Below, piece after piece: positions 1-8,725 of a DNA stretch of 64,000 nt. Position numbers and translations under genes: made by a program. Source of the stretch: Gammaproteobacteria bacterium (lineage in GTDB: Bacteria; Pseudomonadota; Gammaproteobacteria; Pseudomonadales; Azotimanducaceae); contig JAPOVK010000011.1 of assembly GCA_026708185.1 (NCBI GenBank), positions 1 to 64,000 of the forward strand, read 5' to 3'. The notes below the pieces were generated by a model. The model was not told where the DNA came from. It saw nothing but the letters and a program-made list of their open reading frames with translations, and did not search any database. Positions within the stretch are counted from its first letter, which is position 1; each line of letters begins with the position of its first letter.

Positions 1-557
1 TCGCGCGGGCGGGCTACCGGGCAGGACGACGCTTTGGCGAGGTGCTGTGCGCGGACCTCGATGGTTTCGTCCCGGAACAGGCTATCCCCGATGGCATGGC
101 GGTGCACGACTGCGTCGACGTCGATGAGCACGCACGCGCGCAATGCCATCGCGATGCGTGGAGTTCGCTCGACCACATCGGCCGGCCCGACGCGGTCTCC
201 CAGTTCCATGACCACATCTACCACGCGCTGCGTCGGGCCAAGCGCTACGACCCGGAACTGGACCTGGTGGTCGCCAAGACAGACGGCGAGTTGGCCGCCT
301 GCAGCATCGCTTGGGTGGACGACGTGAGTCGTTTCGGCGTATTCGAGCCGGTTGGCACCTGTCCCGCCTATCGCGGTCTGCGGTTGTCCGCGGTCCTGGT
401 CGAACAGTCGATGCTGCGCCTGCGCGAGCGCGGCATGAGGCACGCCTATGTCATGTCCTCGGAGTCCAACAATCCCACCGCCTATCGGGCGTATCGGCGG
501 TCCTTCGAGCCCATCGGGAAGCAGCGCTTCTACTACAAGGACTTCGCCAACAGGTGA
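1..557 (+). CDS. GNAT-family N-acetyltransferase, 5' end outside window
   Basis: An open frame enters from the window edge and ends with TGA at 555-557; the first in-window start-like codon (GTG, 42) lies inside an already open frame, so the gene is treated as truncated by the window. The C-terminal part fits the GNAT fold: the stretch CPAYRGLRLSAVLVEQSM looks like the acetyl-CoA pyrophosphate-binding loop and helix, and the later NNPTAYRAYRRSFEPIG matches the usual N-x-x-A-x-x-x-Y helix that closes a GNAT domain. The substrate cannot be told. The stop overlaps the GTG start of the sulfatase gene (GTGA), so the two are probably translationally coupled. Confidence 0.7.
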   Translation, partial: ARAGYRAGRRFGEVLCADLDGFVPEQAIPDGMAVHDCVDVDEHARAQCHRDAWSSLDHIGRPDAVSQFHDHIYHALRRAKRYDPELDLVVAKTDGELAACSIAWVDDVSRFGVFEPVGTCPAYRGLRLSAVLVEQSMLRLRERGMRHAYVMSSESNNPTAYRAYRRSFEPIGKQRFYYKDFANR

Positions 558-1948
558 GATCTGGCAAAGCCAACATCCTGTTCGTGTTTTCCGACCAGCA
601 GCGTGCGACTGCGTTGGGCTGTTCTCCTGGTGACGAGGATCTCGTCACGCCGAACTTCGACGCTCTGGCCCGTGAAGGCATGCGCTTGCAGACCGCTGTT
701 TCGAATACCCCGGTTTGCACGCCGTATCGCGCGATGTTGATGACGGGCCTGCATGGCCATCACACGGGTGTGACAACGAACAACTGCTACCCGGATCCAG
801 GTCGTCACACGTACTTGGGAAGGACTCTCCGGGATGCCGGCTATCGATGCGGCTACATCGGGAAATGGCACTTGGGGGAGACCGTTCGCCTGGATTCGGG
901 CGATCCGCGGCGGCTGGGCTTCGACGACGAATGGTTTGTGCCGGTGGTGGGTCGACACAACAATCCCAACCGGGACCATGCGATCGACTCCCGCGTGACC
1001 GAGGTGGGGGAAGGTCTCGATCGCACCGAGGCGGAAACCAACAGGGCCATCGAGTTCGTGAAAGGGCAGGACGGGTCTACACCCTGGTGTCTTCTTGTCT
1101 CCTGGTATCCACCGCACCCGCCCCTGGAATCGCCGGACCGCTACGTCGAACCGTATCTGGGCAGGACTTCAAGGAAGCACCCGACGACGTCGCAGCTCTT
1201 CCACGACGACGAGCTGGCCGCGTTGAATGCCAACTATGCCCACTATTACGGCCTGATCTCGCAACTCGATGCCGAATTCGGGCGGCTGATGCAGGCCCTG
1301 TCGGAAAGCGGTCAGGCCGACAACACGATCGTGGCGTTCACATCGGACCATGGCGAGATGTTGGGCAGTCAAGGCCTGTATTCCAAGCACTGGCCCTTCA
1401 GGGAGTCGTCGCAGGTTCCTTTCCTGATTCGCTGGCCCGGCAAGATCCGCCCCGGCAGCACTCTAGGGATGCCGTTCGGCGCGCCGGACATCTATCCGAC
1501 ACTCTGCGGGCTTGTAGGCATCGACTGTCCTCCGGGATTGGATGGCGTCGATTGCTCTGCAGCGCTCTTGGGCGGAGAGAGGGCGCAGGAGTCCGTGTAC
1601 TTGGCCATGCAGCATGGCTATGTGCCCTGGCCCGGGTGGCGCGGGATCCGCACGGAGCGTTACAACTATGCTCGCACGGAAGAGGGTCCCTGGATCCTGT
1701 CCGATCTGGAAGACGATCCGTTCGAGGAGCGCAATTTGGTGGGTCGGGACGAACGACGCGTTGCGCAGATGGACGGCTTGCTGCTCGACTCCATGTCGAA
1801 GTGCGGCGACTCCTGGCGCGGCGTCAGCCAGCACGTCGGCGACTGGGACCTCTGGGCAGCAAGAACCCAGCGTTCTGCCGGCCGGGGTGCACTGAATGAC
1901 TCGGTGACACGTAAGCCCATACCAAGGGCGTATCGTGTCGTGCCTTAA
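554..1948 (+). CDS. Type I sulfatase (arylsulfatase family)
   Basis: A 464-residue enzyme predicted to hydrolyse sulfate esters. The start is the GTG at 554, which overlaps the upstream stop and puts the first beta strand (NILFVFSDQQR, with metal ligand D14) near the N-terminus; a longer reading from 311 would only add shadow sequence. The sulfatase signature CTPYRAMLMTG starts at Cys55, a C-x-P-x-R site normally converted to formylglycine. D265-H266 (SDHGEMLG) are the expected metal ligands. No signal peptide is visible, so it looks cytoplasmic. No formylglycine-generating enzyme is encoded in the window. A second sulfatase lies at 20185-21843. Confidence 0.88.
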   Translation: MRSGKANILFVFSDQQRATALGCSPGDEDLVTPNFDALAREGMRLQTAVSNTPVCTPYRAMLMTGLHGHHTGVTTNNCYPDPGRHTYLGRTLRDAGYRCGYIGKWHLGETVRLDSGDPRRLGFDDEWFVPVVGRHNNPNRDHAIDSRVTEVGEGLDRTEAETNRAIEFVKGQDGSTPWCLLVSWYPPHPPLESPDRYVEPYLGRTSRKHPTTSQLFHDDELAALNANYAHYYGLISQLDAEFGRLMQALSESGQADNTIVAFTSDHGEMLGSQGLYSKHWPFRESSQVPFLIRWPGKIRPGSTLGMPFGAPDIYPTLCGLVGIDCPPGLDGVDCSAALLGGERAQESVYLAMQHGYVPWPGWRGIRTERYNYARTEEGPWILSDLEDDPFEERNLVGRDERRVAQMDGLLLDSMSKCGDSWRGVSQHVGDWDLWAARTQRSAGRGALNDSVTRKPIPRAYRVVP

Positions 1949-1959
1949 GGTGCGGGGAT

Positions 1960-2700
1960 CTAGTCCCGAGCACGCGCCTGGAGGGCGCGCATCTCCTCGC
2001 GGTCCCCGGGTTCCATCCGTTCGATTGCCCTGGTGTAGGCACTCCGTGCCAGCCGACCGGCATTAGCCTCGAGGTAGGCCCGTATCTCGGCCGGGTAGGC
2101 GCGCCACATCTCGCGCAGCACCCAGCCCACCGCCTTCTGCATGGGGGGCCGCGTGTCCTCGGCGCAGCGGTCCACCATCGGCAGGACCACGTCCGCCGGT
2201 AGGAATACCGCGTTCTTCCCGGTGTAGTGGATCAGCGACACGATTGACACGCGCTTCCGCCAGAGGTCGTCGTCCGTGTTCCACCGCCTAAGCTGGGACA
2301 TGACCGTACCCGGATCGGCCTCGAGCAGGCGGGAGTAGGTCCAACTGAGAACGTCCGAATGCGCCCAGTTGTCGACCCGGTCGATCCAGTGGCGCATGAC
2401 CGGCCAGTAGATCGGCAGCACCTGTCGACGCACCAGGGGCCGGTAGTACTCCTCGGCCGCGAAGAGGACGTCACCCCATTCGCTGCCCATCCACAGGTCG
2501 TCCCAGACGTCGAGCACTTCCTCGGGCTCCCGCTTGAGAAACGTGAAACCTTCCCGGACCCGGCGCCGCAGTGCAGGCACGCGGATGCCTACGTACTTCA
2601 TTGCGGAGCCGCGGTCCCGCGCCATGTGGTGGCCGAAAGACGGCTTGCCGAGCGCCTTCAGGGCGTCGAGCACCTCCGCGTGATACCCGGGGTACTTCAC
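1960..2700 (-). CDS. DNA alkylation repair protein, AlkD-like
   Basis: A 246-residue all-helical protein of the HEAT-like AlkC/AlkD family, DNA glycosylases that excise 3-methyl and 7-methyl purines. Supporting stretches are WIDRVDNWAHSDVLS (residues about 105-120, with Trp and Asp at typical AlkD positions) and WRKRVSIVSLIHYTGK, whose Arg corresponds to the DNA-contacting arginine of the family. Start codon is GTG at 2700. It stands alone, converging on the sulfatase gene and 24 bases downstream of a Rieske gene on the same strand. Family assignment is confident; the lesion range is inference. Confidence 0.8.
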   Translation of the reverse strand: MKYPGYHAEVLDALKALGKPSFGHHMARDRGSAMKYVGIRVPALRRRVREGFTFLKREPEEVLDVWDDLWMGSEWGDVLFAAEEYYRPLVRRQVLPIYWPVMRHWIDRVDNWAHSDVLSWTYSRLLEADPGTVMSQLRRWNTDDDLWRKRVSIVSLIHYTGKNAVFLPADVVLPMVDRCAEDTRPPMQKAVGWVLREMWRAYPAEIRAYLEANAGRLARSAYTRAIERMEPGDREEMRALQARARD

Positions 2701-2724
2701 GATCCTGGCTGACCTGTAATGAAA

Positions 2725-4458
2725 TCAGTAAAGGTCCACCGCCGTCTCACGTCGGGCAAAGCGCCTTGCGGTCCGGGTTGCGGAATCGCTGTTATTGCTG
2801 CGCCGCGCGCCGGTGGTGAAACGGGCGAGCCCGACGATGAGCTGATGCGCAGCCGGGTGCTCGCGGCAGGTTTCGGACTCGTCGTAGACGACGCGTAGGG
2901 TGTCGAGGATGTCCCAGCCGGTGTCGTGCTTTAGGAGCGCCAGCGCGATTTCGTCCAGCAGTTCGCCGGTCGGGTGTCCCGCTGCCAGGTGCTTCCTGAC
3001 CAACGGGCCCACGTCGTTGACGCGGATCGACTCGATAGCGTCGACGATGCCGGCCCGGTCCGCCCCGGCGTCCCCGGCCGTCTCTGCCCTCGGACCCAGT
3101 GTCGCTCTCGACAGCGGGCGATTAGGGATGTTCAGCCACCGGTCGGAGTAGAACTGCCACGCGGCGTGGTAGGCGGCCTTGGCAGCGAGCACGTACCCGG
3201 CGTGCTGGTGAACGCCCCGGATCGCGGAACCGGTCTGAATCTCCGCTCCAAGGTCCCACCAGCCCGGGTTCAGGCTGACAGGCGTGCGCGCCATGCGGTC
3301 GGCGCCAAGCATGACCATGGCGTCGGCGATGCGGTTGACGTGGACGCCCGACCGCAGCGCCGCGGTGACGGCACCGAACGCGGTGCCGAGTTCGCCCGAG
3401 AGCAGGGCTTCGCCGAAGGCGTCGTCGTCGAGGTCGACGGAACCGTCGGGCTCGACGAGCTGGTCGAGGTCGTCTTGGAGCGCGGTGAACGCCTGGATGG
3501 CTTCTCGCCGGACGCCGTCGGGCGTTCCCCTGTGGCGGCCGAGAATCTTGGCGGTCAGGTTGCAGACCAGTTGCTCGGTGACTTCCCATCCGAACTCGCC
3601 GAGCAACTCGGCCAGTCGCACGAGGTGGCGGAGGTGGAAGCCGAAACCGATGAAATGCGGCGCGAGGATGCACTCGAAGGCGAGCGGGACGATGCGGTCG
3701 TCGCAGCCGCCGGTCGCCCGGGCCGTCACCAGGCACTTCTCGATGCCTTCCCAGTCGCGGTCGCGGGAGAACATCCGCACCCAGTCGGCGAGCTTCTCCC
3801 AGGTCACCGCCGGCGGGAGCGGCTGCCGGTCCGGGCGGTCGCCGGCGCGGCCGGATGCACCCTTCGCGGCCATCATCAGGGGAATCAGGCGGTCGTCCGG
3901 CGGCAGGCGCCGGGCGACCTCGATGCCGTTGGCGACCTGCGCCATCCGAAAACTGCCGTTGGCATCGTGCTCCGTCGCGACGTGCTTGCCGAGGTGCGTG
4001 ACCAGCAGGCGGAGGGTCTCGTCTTCGGAGACGCCCTGGGCGAGCATGATCGCCACGGCCTTCGACAGCACCCAGTTGTCGCGCGAGAGCAGCCCTTCCT
4101 TGAGCAGCAGGTAGTGGGCGCCGGTGCGTCGGGACGCGACCCCGGCGACCTTGACGTGGATGTCGTCGCCGCGAACCTCCACCGGGAACGTGTCGAGATC
4201 GTCGCAGCCGCCGGTGAAGCAGCCACCGCCCGCCATGGCGTAGCTCCAGCCGTGCCAATCGCATTGCAGCACGCCGTTCCTGGTACGCCCCCGGATCAGT
4301 GGGTAGCCCATGTGCGGGCACTGGTTGTCGGTGGCGTAGATCGTCCCTTCGTGGTTGAAGAGCGCGACGCTGCGATCCTCGACGCGCACCGCGATCGCCT
4401 TGCCCGGCGGCACATCCGCCATCTCGGCGACGCGGACGAAACTGTCTTGCGTGGTCAT
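2725..4458 (-). CDS. Rieske [2Fe-2S] protein with long helical C-terminal domain (copy 2)
   Basis: A 577-residue protein. Residues about 5-105 are a Rieske domain: ligands C47, H49, C66 and H69 lie in QCPHMG and CDWHG, followed by the usual GGGCF turn. The remaining about 470 residues are mostly helical and belong to no family I can name. Start is ATG 4458, preceded by a GGGGAAG ribosome site and 10 bases after the stop of its tandem paralogue at 4469-6211. Shared C-terminal stretches include YHAAWQFYSDRWLNIPNRPLS and KHDTGWDILDTLR. It does not look like a ring-hydroxylating dioxygenase, because the long domain lacks a clear 2-His-1-carboxylate motif. Function unknown, probably redox. Confidence 0.8.
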   Translation of the reverse strand: MTTQDSFVRVAEMADVPPGKAIAVRVEDRSVALFNHEGTIYATDNQCPHMGYPLIRGRTRNGVLQCDWHGWSYAMAGGGCFTGGCDDLDTFPVEVRGDDIHVKVAGVASRRTGAHYLLLKEGLLSRDNWVLSKAVAIMLAQGVSEDETLRLLVTHLGKHVATEHDANGSFRMAQVANGIEVARRLPPDDRLIPLMMAAKGASGRAGDRPDRQPLPPAVTWEKLADWVRMFSRDRDWEGIEKCLVTARATGGCDDRIVPLAFECILAPHFIGFGFHLRHLVRLAELLGEFGWEVTEQLVCNLTAKILGRHRGTPDGVRREAIQAFTALQDDLDQLVEPDGSVDLDDDAFGEALLSGELGTAFGAVTAALRSGVHVNRIADAMVMLGADRMARTPVSLNPGWWDLGAEIQTGSAIRGVHQHAGYVLAAKAAYHAAWQFYSDRWLNIPNRPLSRATLGPRAETAGDAGADRAGIVDAIESIRVNDVGPLVRKHLAAGHPTGELLDEIALALLKHDTGWDILDTLRVVYDESETCREHPAAHQLIVGLARFTTGARRSNNSDSATRTARRFARRETAVDLY

Positions 4459-4468
4459 CTCGCTTCCC

Positions 4469-6211
4469 CTACTCGAACATCTCGACGGTGGTCCGTCCCT
4501 CCGCGAAACGCATCGCGGTGACCGCCGCAGATCGGCCGTCGGAGTTGGACCGCACATCGGTCGCATGGCGCGCCAGGCCCACCAGCAACTGCGCGCCCGC
4601 AGGATGCCCGGCGCCGAGATCTGCATCGGTCCCGCGGACATTGCTCCACTCGTCGAACACCGTGCGCAGGGTCGGCAGGATCTCGTGGCCGGTGTCGTCC
4701 TGCAGGATGGTACGCCCGAGGTCGTGCAGCAGCCGGTCGCCGGAATAGCCCGCCTGTAGGTAGCCGGCAACGCGGTCGCCTGCGGCTTCGACATCGAGGG
4801 TCTGCATGGCGTCCAGGACGGCCGCGGCTGCCGCATCCTCGTCGTCGCCCGGCGGTGGCTGGGCCGGCAACGGCTCGCTCAACGGCCGGTGGTCGATGTT
4901 GATCCACCGGTCCGCAAAGATGTGCCAAGCGGCATGGAACAATCCTTTCGCCGCGACGCCGGCACCGCCGTGCGTCTTGAGCGCGCGCAGCGATGATGCG
5001 AGGTTCAGTTCCCGGGTCAGGTTCGGCCATCCCGCATCGACGGCTACTGGCGTTCGAGCCATCCGGTCCGCGGCGAGAAGAACGAACGTCGTGATCAGAC
5101 GGTCGGACGAGCCGCCGGCTAGGGCGCTTGCCAAGGCGTCGAACGAGCGGTGGATGTCCACGCTGGTGACCGCCGATGCCAGGGCATCCTCGTCGAAGTC
5201 GTCGCCTGACGCGGCGTCGATGTCTACTCCCAGCTCGCGCATGCGCGCCACGGCGTCGCGACGGAAGCGCTCCGGCTCCTGGCGCGGCTGGCCGATCAGC
5301 TTGGCGCCGAGGTTGAAGATCAGCTCGCCTGCCTGTTCCCAGCCGAAGAGATCCTGGAGTTCCGCCAGGTAGGCGAGCGATACCAGGCTGTCTCCGAAGT
5401 CGAGGAAGTGCGGCTCCACGGCGCATTCGAGCAAGAGCGGCAGAATCTTCTCGCCGTCGCCCTCGGTCCAGGCCGTGTAGAGGCATCGTTCGATGCGGTT
5501 GCCCATGCGGTCGCGGGCGAAGTTGCGCACCCAGCGGGCCGTGCGTTCCCAGTCGTAGGGCGGGGGCATCGGCACGTTCTCGTTGCGCTCGGCCGCCGGT
5601 CCGGCCGCTGAGCGGGCGGCAATGGCCAGTGCGATCAGGCGGTCTTCGCCCTCGTAGCGCTGGCCCACCTTGAGCCCGTTGATGAGCCGCGACACGTCGT
5701 CGCCGGCGTCGAGGTCGTGGGAACTCGCGATGTGCCGGCCGACGTGGCGCATGATGAGTTCGACGATGTCCGCCTCGGGCACGCCGCCGTGGAGGAGCTG
5801 GGCGATCGCCTTCGACATCGTCCACCGGTCGTCGCCCAGCAGGCCTTCCCAGAGCAGACGCAGCCGCGCTTCGCGCCTGTCCTCCGGTTCCGCATCGAAG
5901 CGGATCCAGACCGCGTCGTCGCGAATCTCGGTCGCGAACACGCGGACGTCGTCGCATTGCGAGTGGAAACAGCCGCCGCCCGTCAGGTCGAAGCTGCGGC
6001 CATGCCAGTCGCAGGTCACCATGCCGTTGCGCACCAGGCCCCGCACCAGCGGGAACCCCATGTGCGGGCACTGGTTGTCGGTGGCGTGGTAGGCGCCGTC
6101 GGTGAAGAACAGGGCGATCGTGCGCCCGTCCGGCGCGGGTACCGCCAGTGCCTCGCCGTCGGCCAGGTCGCCGCATGCCGCCGCGCGGATCCAGGTTTCT
6201 CGATCCGTCAT
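4469..6211 (-). CDS. Rieske [2Fe-2S] protein with long helical C-terminal domain (copy 1)
   Basis: A 580-residue paralogue of the next gene downstream, with the same layout: Rieske domain with C48, H50, C67 and H70 (NQCPHMGFPLVRG and CDWHG), then about 470 mostly helical residues. Conserved stretches between the copies include RHVGRHIASSHD versus THLGKHVATEHD and WHIFADRWINIDHRPLSEP versus its counterpart, so the histidine-containing helices may bind metal or cofactor (inference). ATG start at 6211 follows AGGGGGC. An 18-bp palindrome at 6227-6244 lies just upstream, and a disrupted MarR-like gene is divergent. The two copies are surely one operon. Confidence 0.8.
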   Translation of the reverse strand: MTDRETWIRAAACGDLADGEALAVPAPDGRTIALFFTDGAYHATDNQCPHMGFPLVRGLVRNGMVTCDWHGRSFDLTGGGCFHSQCDDVRVFATEIRDDAVWIRFDAEPEDRREARLRLLWEGLLGDDRWTMSKAIAQLLHGGVPEADIVELIMRHVGRHIASSHDLDAGDDVSRLINGLKVGQRYEGEDRLIALAIAARSAAGPAAERNENVPMPPPYDWERTARWVRNFARDRMGNRIERCLYTAWTEGDGEKILPLLLECAVEPHFLDFGDSLVSLAYLAELQDLFGWEQAGELIFNLGAKLIGQPRQEPERFRRDAVARMRELGVDIDAASGDDFDEDALASAVTSVDIHRSFDALASALAGGSSDRLITTFVLLAADRMARTPVAVDAGWPNLTRELNLASSLRALKTHGGAGVAAKGLFHAAWHIFADRWINIDHRPLSEPLPAQPPPGDDEDAAAAAVLDAMQTLDVEAAGDRVAGYLQAGYSGDRLLHDLGRTILQDDTGHEILPTLRTVFDEWSNVRGTDADLGAGHPAGAQLLVGLARHATDVRSNSDGRSAAVTAMRFAEGRTTVEMFE

Positions 6212-6226
6212 TTTCGCTGCCCCCTA

Positions 6227-6244
6227 GTAAGGGTCAATCCTTAC
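6227..6244. promoter_or_regulatory. Palindromic operator upstream of the Rieske operon
   Basis: GTAAGG-N6-CCTTAC is a perfect inverted repeat 16 bases before the ATG of the first Rieske gene. Its size and place fit a MarR-type operator, and a MarR-like gene (disrupted) lies divergently beyond it. The binding protein is inferred. Confidence 0.5.
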
Positions 6245-6417
6245 ACAAAACTACGCGGCCATGTGGCGCACGCGGACGGGTTCGTCGTGACCTGCGTCTT
6301 CGGCGCCGGCGATCTCGGGCGTGCCGCCGCCCTGGCGGTCGGCTTCATCGCTGATCGCGTCGGGGCTCGGCTACGGACGCGGGCACCAAGCGGGTTCGAT
6401 GTTCGGCCACGCAATTC

Positions 6418-7064
6418 GTGCGGTTCCAGCAGATCCTGTACTACGCCTCGGAGTTGCAGGTTGGACGGCGTCCGAAGGCCCGGCTATCCGATGCGCACGG
6501 CCAGGACTGGCCCGTGGTCATCCGCAAACCGGATCGCGTCGCCGCAGGCCTGCCGCTGCCGGCGCTGCTGTCACAGGTTCTCGCGGCGTTCGCCATCGAC
6601 TACGAGCGCGAGCGCCTGGGGCACCTCCAGGACGTGTCGAACTTCCTGCGTTTCGTCGGCGACGAGGGTGTCCCGCTTGGGCGCGCGCAGGTATTGGGCG
6701 GCATCTCCGGCAACGGCAAGACCGCGCACGAGCGGCATGTCGATGTCGTCGTCGAGCCGGGGCGTGTAAGCAATAGGAGCCCTCAGCCGGGGAGCGCCCC
6801 GCCGCGGAGCGGCGGGCAGGGGCAGTACCCCTCGCAAGGAAGGACCGCCGGCTGTACCTGACGCCGAAAGGCCGCCGAATACGCAACGCCTATCCGCACC
6901 TGGTCGCGGAGATCGAGCGGGGCTGGCGCGCCGAATACGGCGATACCGTTGCTGCCATTCGGTCGCTGTTGACGACGATGACCGAGCACTTCCGCGACGA
7001 CCTTCGCGACCTACCGGACTATCCCGACACGAACGGCTGTATCCATCGGCTCTGGTTCGACTGA
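6418..7064 (+). pseudogene. MarR-like winged-helix regulator, disrupted by a palindromic element
   Basis: Two open segments in different frames read as one regulator. The first (6418-6765) has PVVIRKPDRVAAGLPLPALL and a winged-helix region ending in VVVEPGR; the second (6843-7064) resumes with DRRLYLTPKGRRIRNAYPHL, the typical MarR wing and following helix, and stops at TGA 7062. Between them, about 77 bases include a 61-bp palindromic element (6776-6836) that also occurs at 11906-11946 and 17111-17151. Since 77 is not a multiple of three, the frame is broken. It faces the Rieske operon, which it probably once regulated. The 5' end is uncertain: the frame is open upstream of GTG 6418, and 6245-6417 holds no gene I can identify. 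Confidence 0.6.
6776..6836 (+). repeat. Palindromic insertion element, copy 1 (long form)
   Basis: Shares GGAGCCCTCAGCCGGGGAGC and a closing CCCCTCGCA with the copies at 11906-11946 and 17111-17151, but carries about 20 extra bases forming their own hairpin (CCCGCCGCGGAGCGGCGGG). It lies in the plus orientation inside a MarR-like gene and shifts its frame. Confidence 0.75.
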
Positions 7065-7122
7065 GGTGACCCAGCGGACGGTCCATGCGCGAGGGTGGCG
7101 TCGGTAGGCCGAATACGGACGA

Positions 7123-7155
7123 GGACGTGGCGGACCTACCTGGTCCGCGCGCACC
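7123..7155. repeat. Hairpin repeat shared with 47343-47374
   Basis: GGACGTGGCGGACCTACC and GGTCCGCGCGCACC are found here and at 47343-47374 with a 1-base length difference in the loop. The core GCGGACC/GGTCCGC is a perfect 7-bp stem. It lies between the 3' ends of the MarR-like pseudogene and the GST gene, so it may act as a bidirectional terminator, though there is no T tract. Confidence 0.5.
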
Positions 7156-7167
7156 ATTCCCGCTCGC

Positions 7168-7791
7168 TCACCCGAGCGTGGCGGCAAGGGCATCGTCGAG
7201 CTGGTTGGCGCGGGCGAGGGCAGGGCGCTCGCCGAGCAGCCCGAGGTACCTGGCGAAGGCCGGGCGCCCCTCGATGGTGCGCATCATATTCACGCCCCAG
7301 TTGAGGTTCGCGCCGACGTATACGTCGGCGGCCGAGAACGCCTCCCCACCGACGTAGGTGTTGGCTTCGAGCACGCCTTCGAGCGTGTCGAGAACCCGCG
7401 CGAGCGTACCGTAGCCGACCATGCCCTGCTGTTCCGCCGTGACCTCGACGCCGATCATCATGTTGACGGTTGCCGCCTCGAACGGACCCGCGCCGAAGAA
7501 CAGCCAGCGGTAGTAGGCGCCGCGGCTGCTTACGGGTGGCGCCAGGCCGGCATCCGGGAAGGCGTCGGCAAGATAGGCGCAGATGGCGGCAGCCTCGGTG
7601 ACCACGACGTCGCCGTGCCGGATCGCGGGCACCTTCGCCATAGGATTGACCGCGCGGTACGCCGCCGAGCGAATGCTGTCGTCGAAGGTCAGCACCTCCA
7701 CGCCGTACGAGGCGCCCGTCTCTTCGAGCATCCAGCGCGCGATCCGGCCGCGGGACATCGGGTTCGTGTAGAGCGTGAGGTCGTTGGGCAT
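7168..7791 (-). CDS. Glutathione S-transferase family protein
   Basis: A 207-residue cytosolic GST. The N-terminal thioredoxin-like domain begins LTLYTNPMSRGRIARWMLEE, where the SRG region supplies the glutathione-activating residue, and contains NPMAKVPAI with the cis-proline and VVTEAAAICAYLAD with the E-A/S pair that binds the gamma-glutamyl group. The C-terminal helical domain carries FSAADVYVGANLNWG, the usual N-capping S-x-A-D motif. Start ATG 7791. Substrate not predictable; monocistronic between convergent and divergent neighbours. Confidence 0.88.
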   Translation of the reverse strand: MPNDLTLYTNPMSRGRIARWMLEETGASYGVEVLTFDDSIRSAAYRAVNPMAKVPAIRHGDVVVTEAAAICAYLADAFPDAGLAPPVSSRGAYYRWLFFGAGPFEAATVNMMIGVEVTAEQQGMVGYGTLARVLDTLEGVLEANTYVGGEAFSAADVYVGANLNWGVNMMRTIEGRPAFARYLGLLGERPALARANQLDDALAATLG

Positions 7792-7882
7792 GGTTCTCGT
7801 CCGGCGGGGCGATTGCGGAAGCGTAGCAAACGCAGGGGTGGTTTGATGTAGTCTGCGCCTCCGCTGGATCGGAGCTTAAGCG

Positions 7883-8317
7883 ATGACAGAACTAGCCAAG
7901 ACGACCACCGCGACCATCGTCCCCACGCTGCGCTACCGGGACGCGTTTTCTGCGATCGACTGGCTGGAGCGGGCCTTCGGATTCCGTCGACACTTCGTCG
8001 TCGAGGACGGAGAGGGCGGCGTGGCGCACGCCCAGCTCACCTTCGGCAACGGCATGATCATGCTGTCGTCCGCCCACGACGACGAGTTCGGGGACATGCA
8101 GCGGCCTCTTGAGTCCGCAGACGCCCCGGTGTCGCAGAGCCCGTACGTCATCGTCACGGACGTCGACGCGCACCACGCACGCGCGCTCGCCTCCGGCGCG
8201 GTGGTCGTGATGGCGCCGGAAGACAAGGACTACGGCGGTCGCGGCTACGGCTGCCGCGACCCGGAAGGCAACCTGTGGAGCTTCGGCAGCTACGACCCGT
8301 GGCAGGACGACGCCTGA
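7883..8317 (+). CDS. VOC (glyoxalase/bleomycin-resistance fold) protein
   Basis: A 144-residue single-domain VOC protein. It opens with IVPTLRYRDAFSAIDWLERAF, the paired beta-alpha entry of this fold, and ends with YGGRGYGCRDPEGNLWSFG, the typical last strand with a metal-ligand glutamate region. ATG at 7883 follows GGAG by 9 bases. Members range from lyases to antibiotic-binding proteins; the PhnB-like arrangement suggests a small unknown substrate. A perfect hairpin (AACGGC-AAC-GCCGTT, 8359-8373) lies just after the stop. Confidence 0.85.
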   Translation: MTELAKTTTATIVPTLRYRDAFSAIDWLERAFGFRRHFVVEDGEGGVAHAQLTFGNGMIMLSSAHDDEFGDMQRPLESADAPVSQSPYVIVTDVDAHHARALASGAVVVMAPEDKDYGGRGYGCRDPEGNLWSFGSYDPWQDDA

Positions 8318-8412
8318 TCCGCTAAAGACCCCAGGGGGAGCGCCGCGAAGCGACGGACAACGGCAACGCCGTTCGGCGGGCGGCCACGCTAGCTCCCGCT
8401 CGGTGCGGATAT

Positions 8413-8462
8413 CGCCGATCAGTGATGCTTGGTGTGCTAGCATCACGCATCACTGATCGGCG
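8413..8462. promoter_or_regulatory. Palindromic operator of the VapBC operon
   Basis: Two perfect 16-base inverted arms (CGCCGATCAGTGATGC at 8413-8428 and its complement at 8447-8462) are separated by 18 bases, 11 bases upstream of the antitoxin start. The spacer contains TAGCAT, a possible -10 box. Such palindromes are where VapB-VapC complexes autorepress. Confidence 0.7.
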
Positions 8463-8473
8463 GACGGGTGCAC

Positions 8474-8722
8474 GTGAGGACGACACTGAACATCGACGAC
8501 GATCTCCTGATGGCCGTGAGGGAGGTCGCACGCCGCAACTCCCAGTCGATCGGCGCCGTGGCGTCCCGGTTGCTTCGCCAGGCGCTCGCGGGCGAACACA
8601 CCGAACGAGGTGGCGCAGCTGAGGAGCCCGCGGCGGAGTTCGGCTTCCGCCCGTTTCCAAAACGGGGGGGTCTGGTGACCAACGAGCTGATCGATCAACT
8701 GCGCGAGGAGACCGGAGACTGA
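8474..8722 (+). CDS. Ribbon-helix-helix antitoxin (VapB-like)
   Basis: An 82-residue protein starting MRTTLNIDDDLLMAVREVAR, the ribbon strand and first helix of RHH antitoxins, followed by a C-terminal tail (FRPFPKRGGLVTNELIDQLR) of the kind that folds into the toxin active site. GTG 8474 is preferred over GTG 8468 because it gives the canonical N-terminus. The PIN toxin gene starts 3 bases after its stop, and the palindrome at 8413-8462 is its probable operator. Confidence 0.82.
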   Translation: MRTTLNIDDDLLMAVREVARRNSQSIGAVASRLLRQALAGEHTERGGAAEEPAAEFGFRPFPKRGGLVTNELIDQLREETGD

Positions 8723-8725
8723 CGG

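Noticed and set aside
2974-4521. A 515-codon plus-strand frame opposite the Rieske gene
   Set aside because: Shadow frame rich in Arg/Val/Gly with no family similarity.
6245-6417. Open frames in the gap between the Rieske operon and the MarR-like remnant
   Set aside because: Short and without recognisable motifs; could be a leader or debris.
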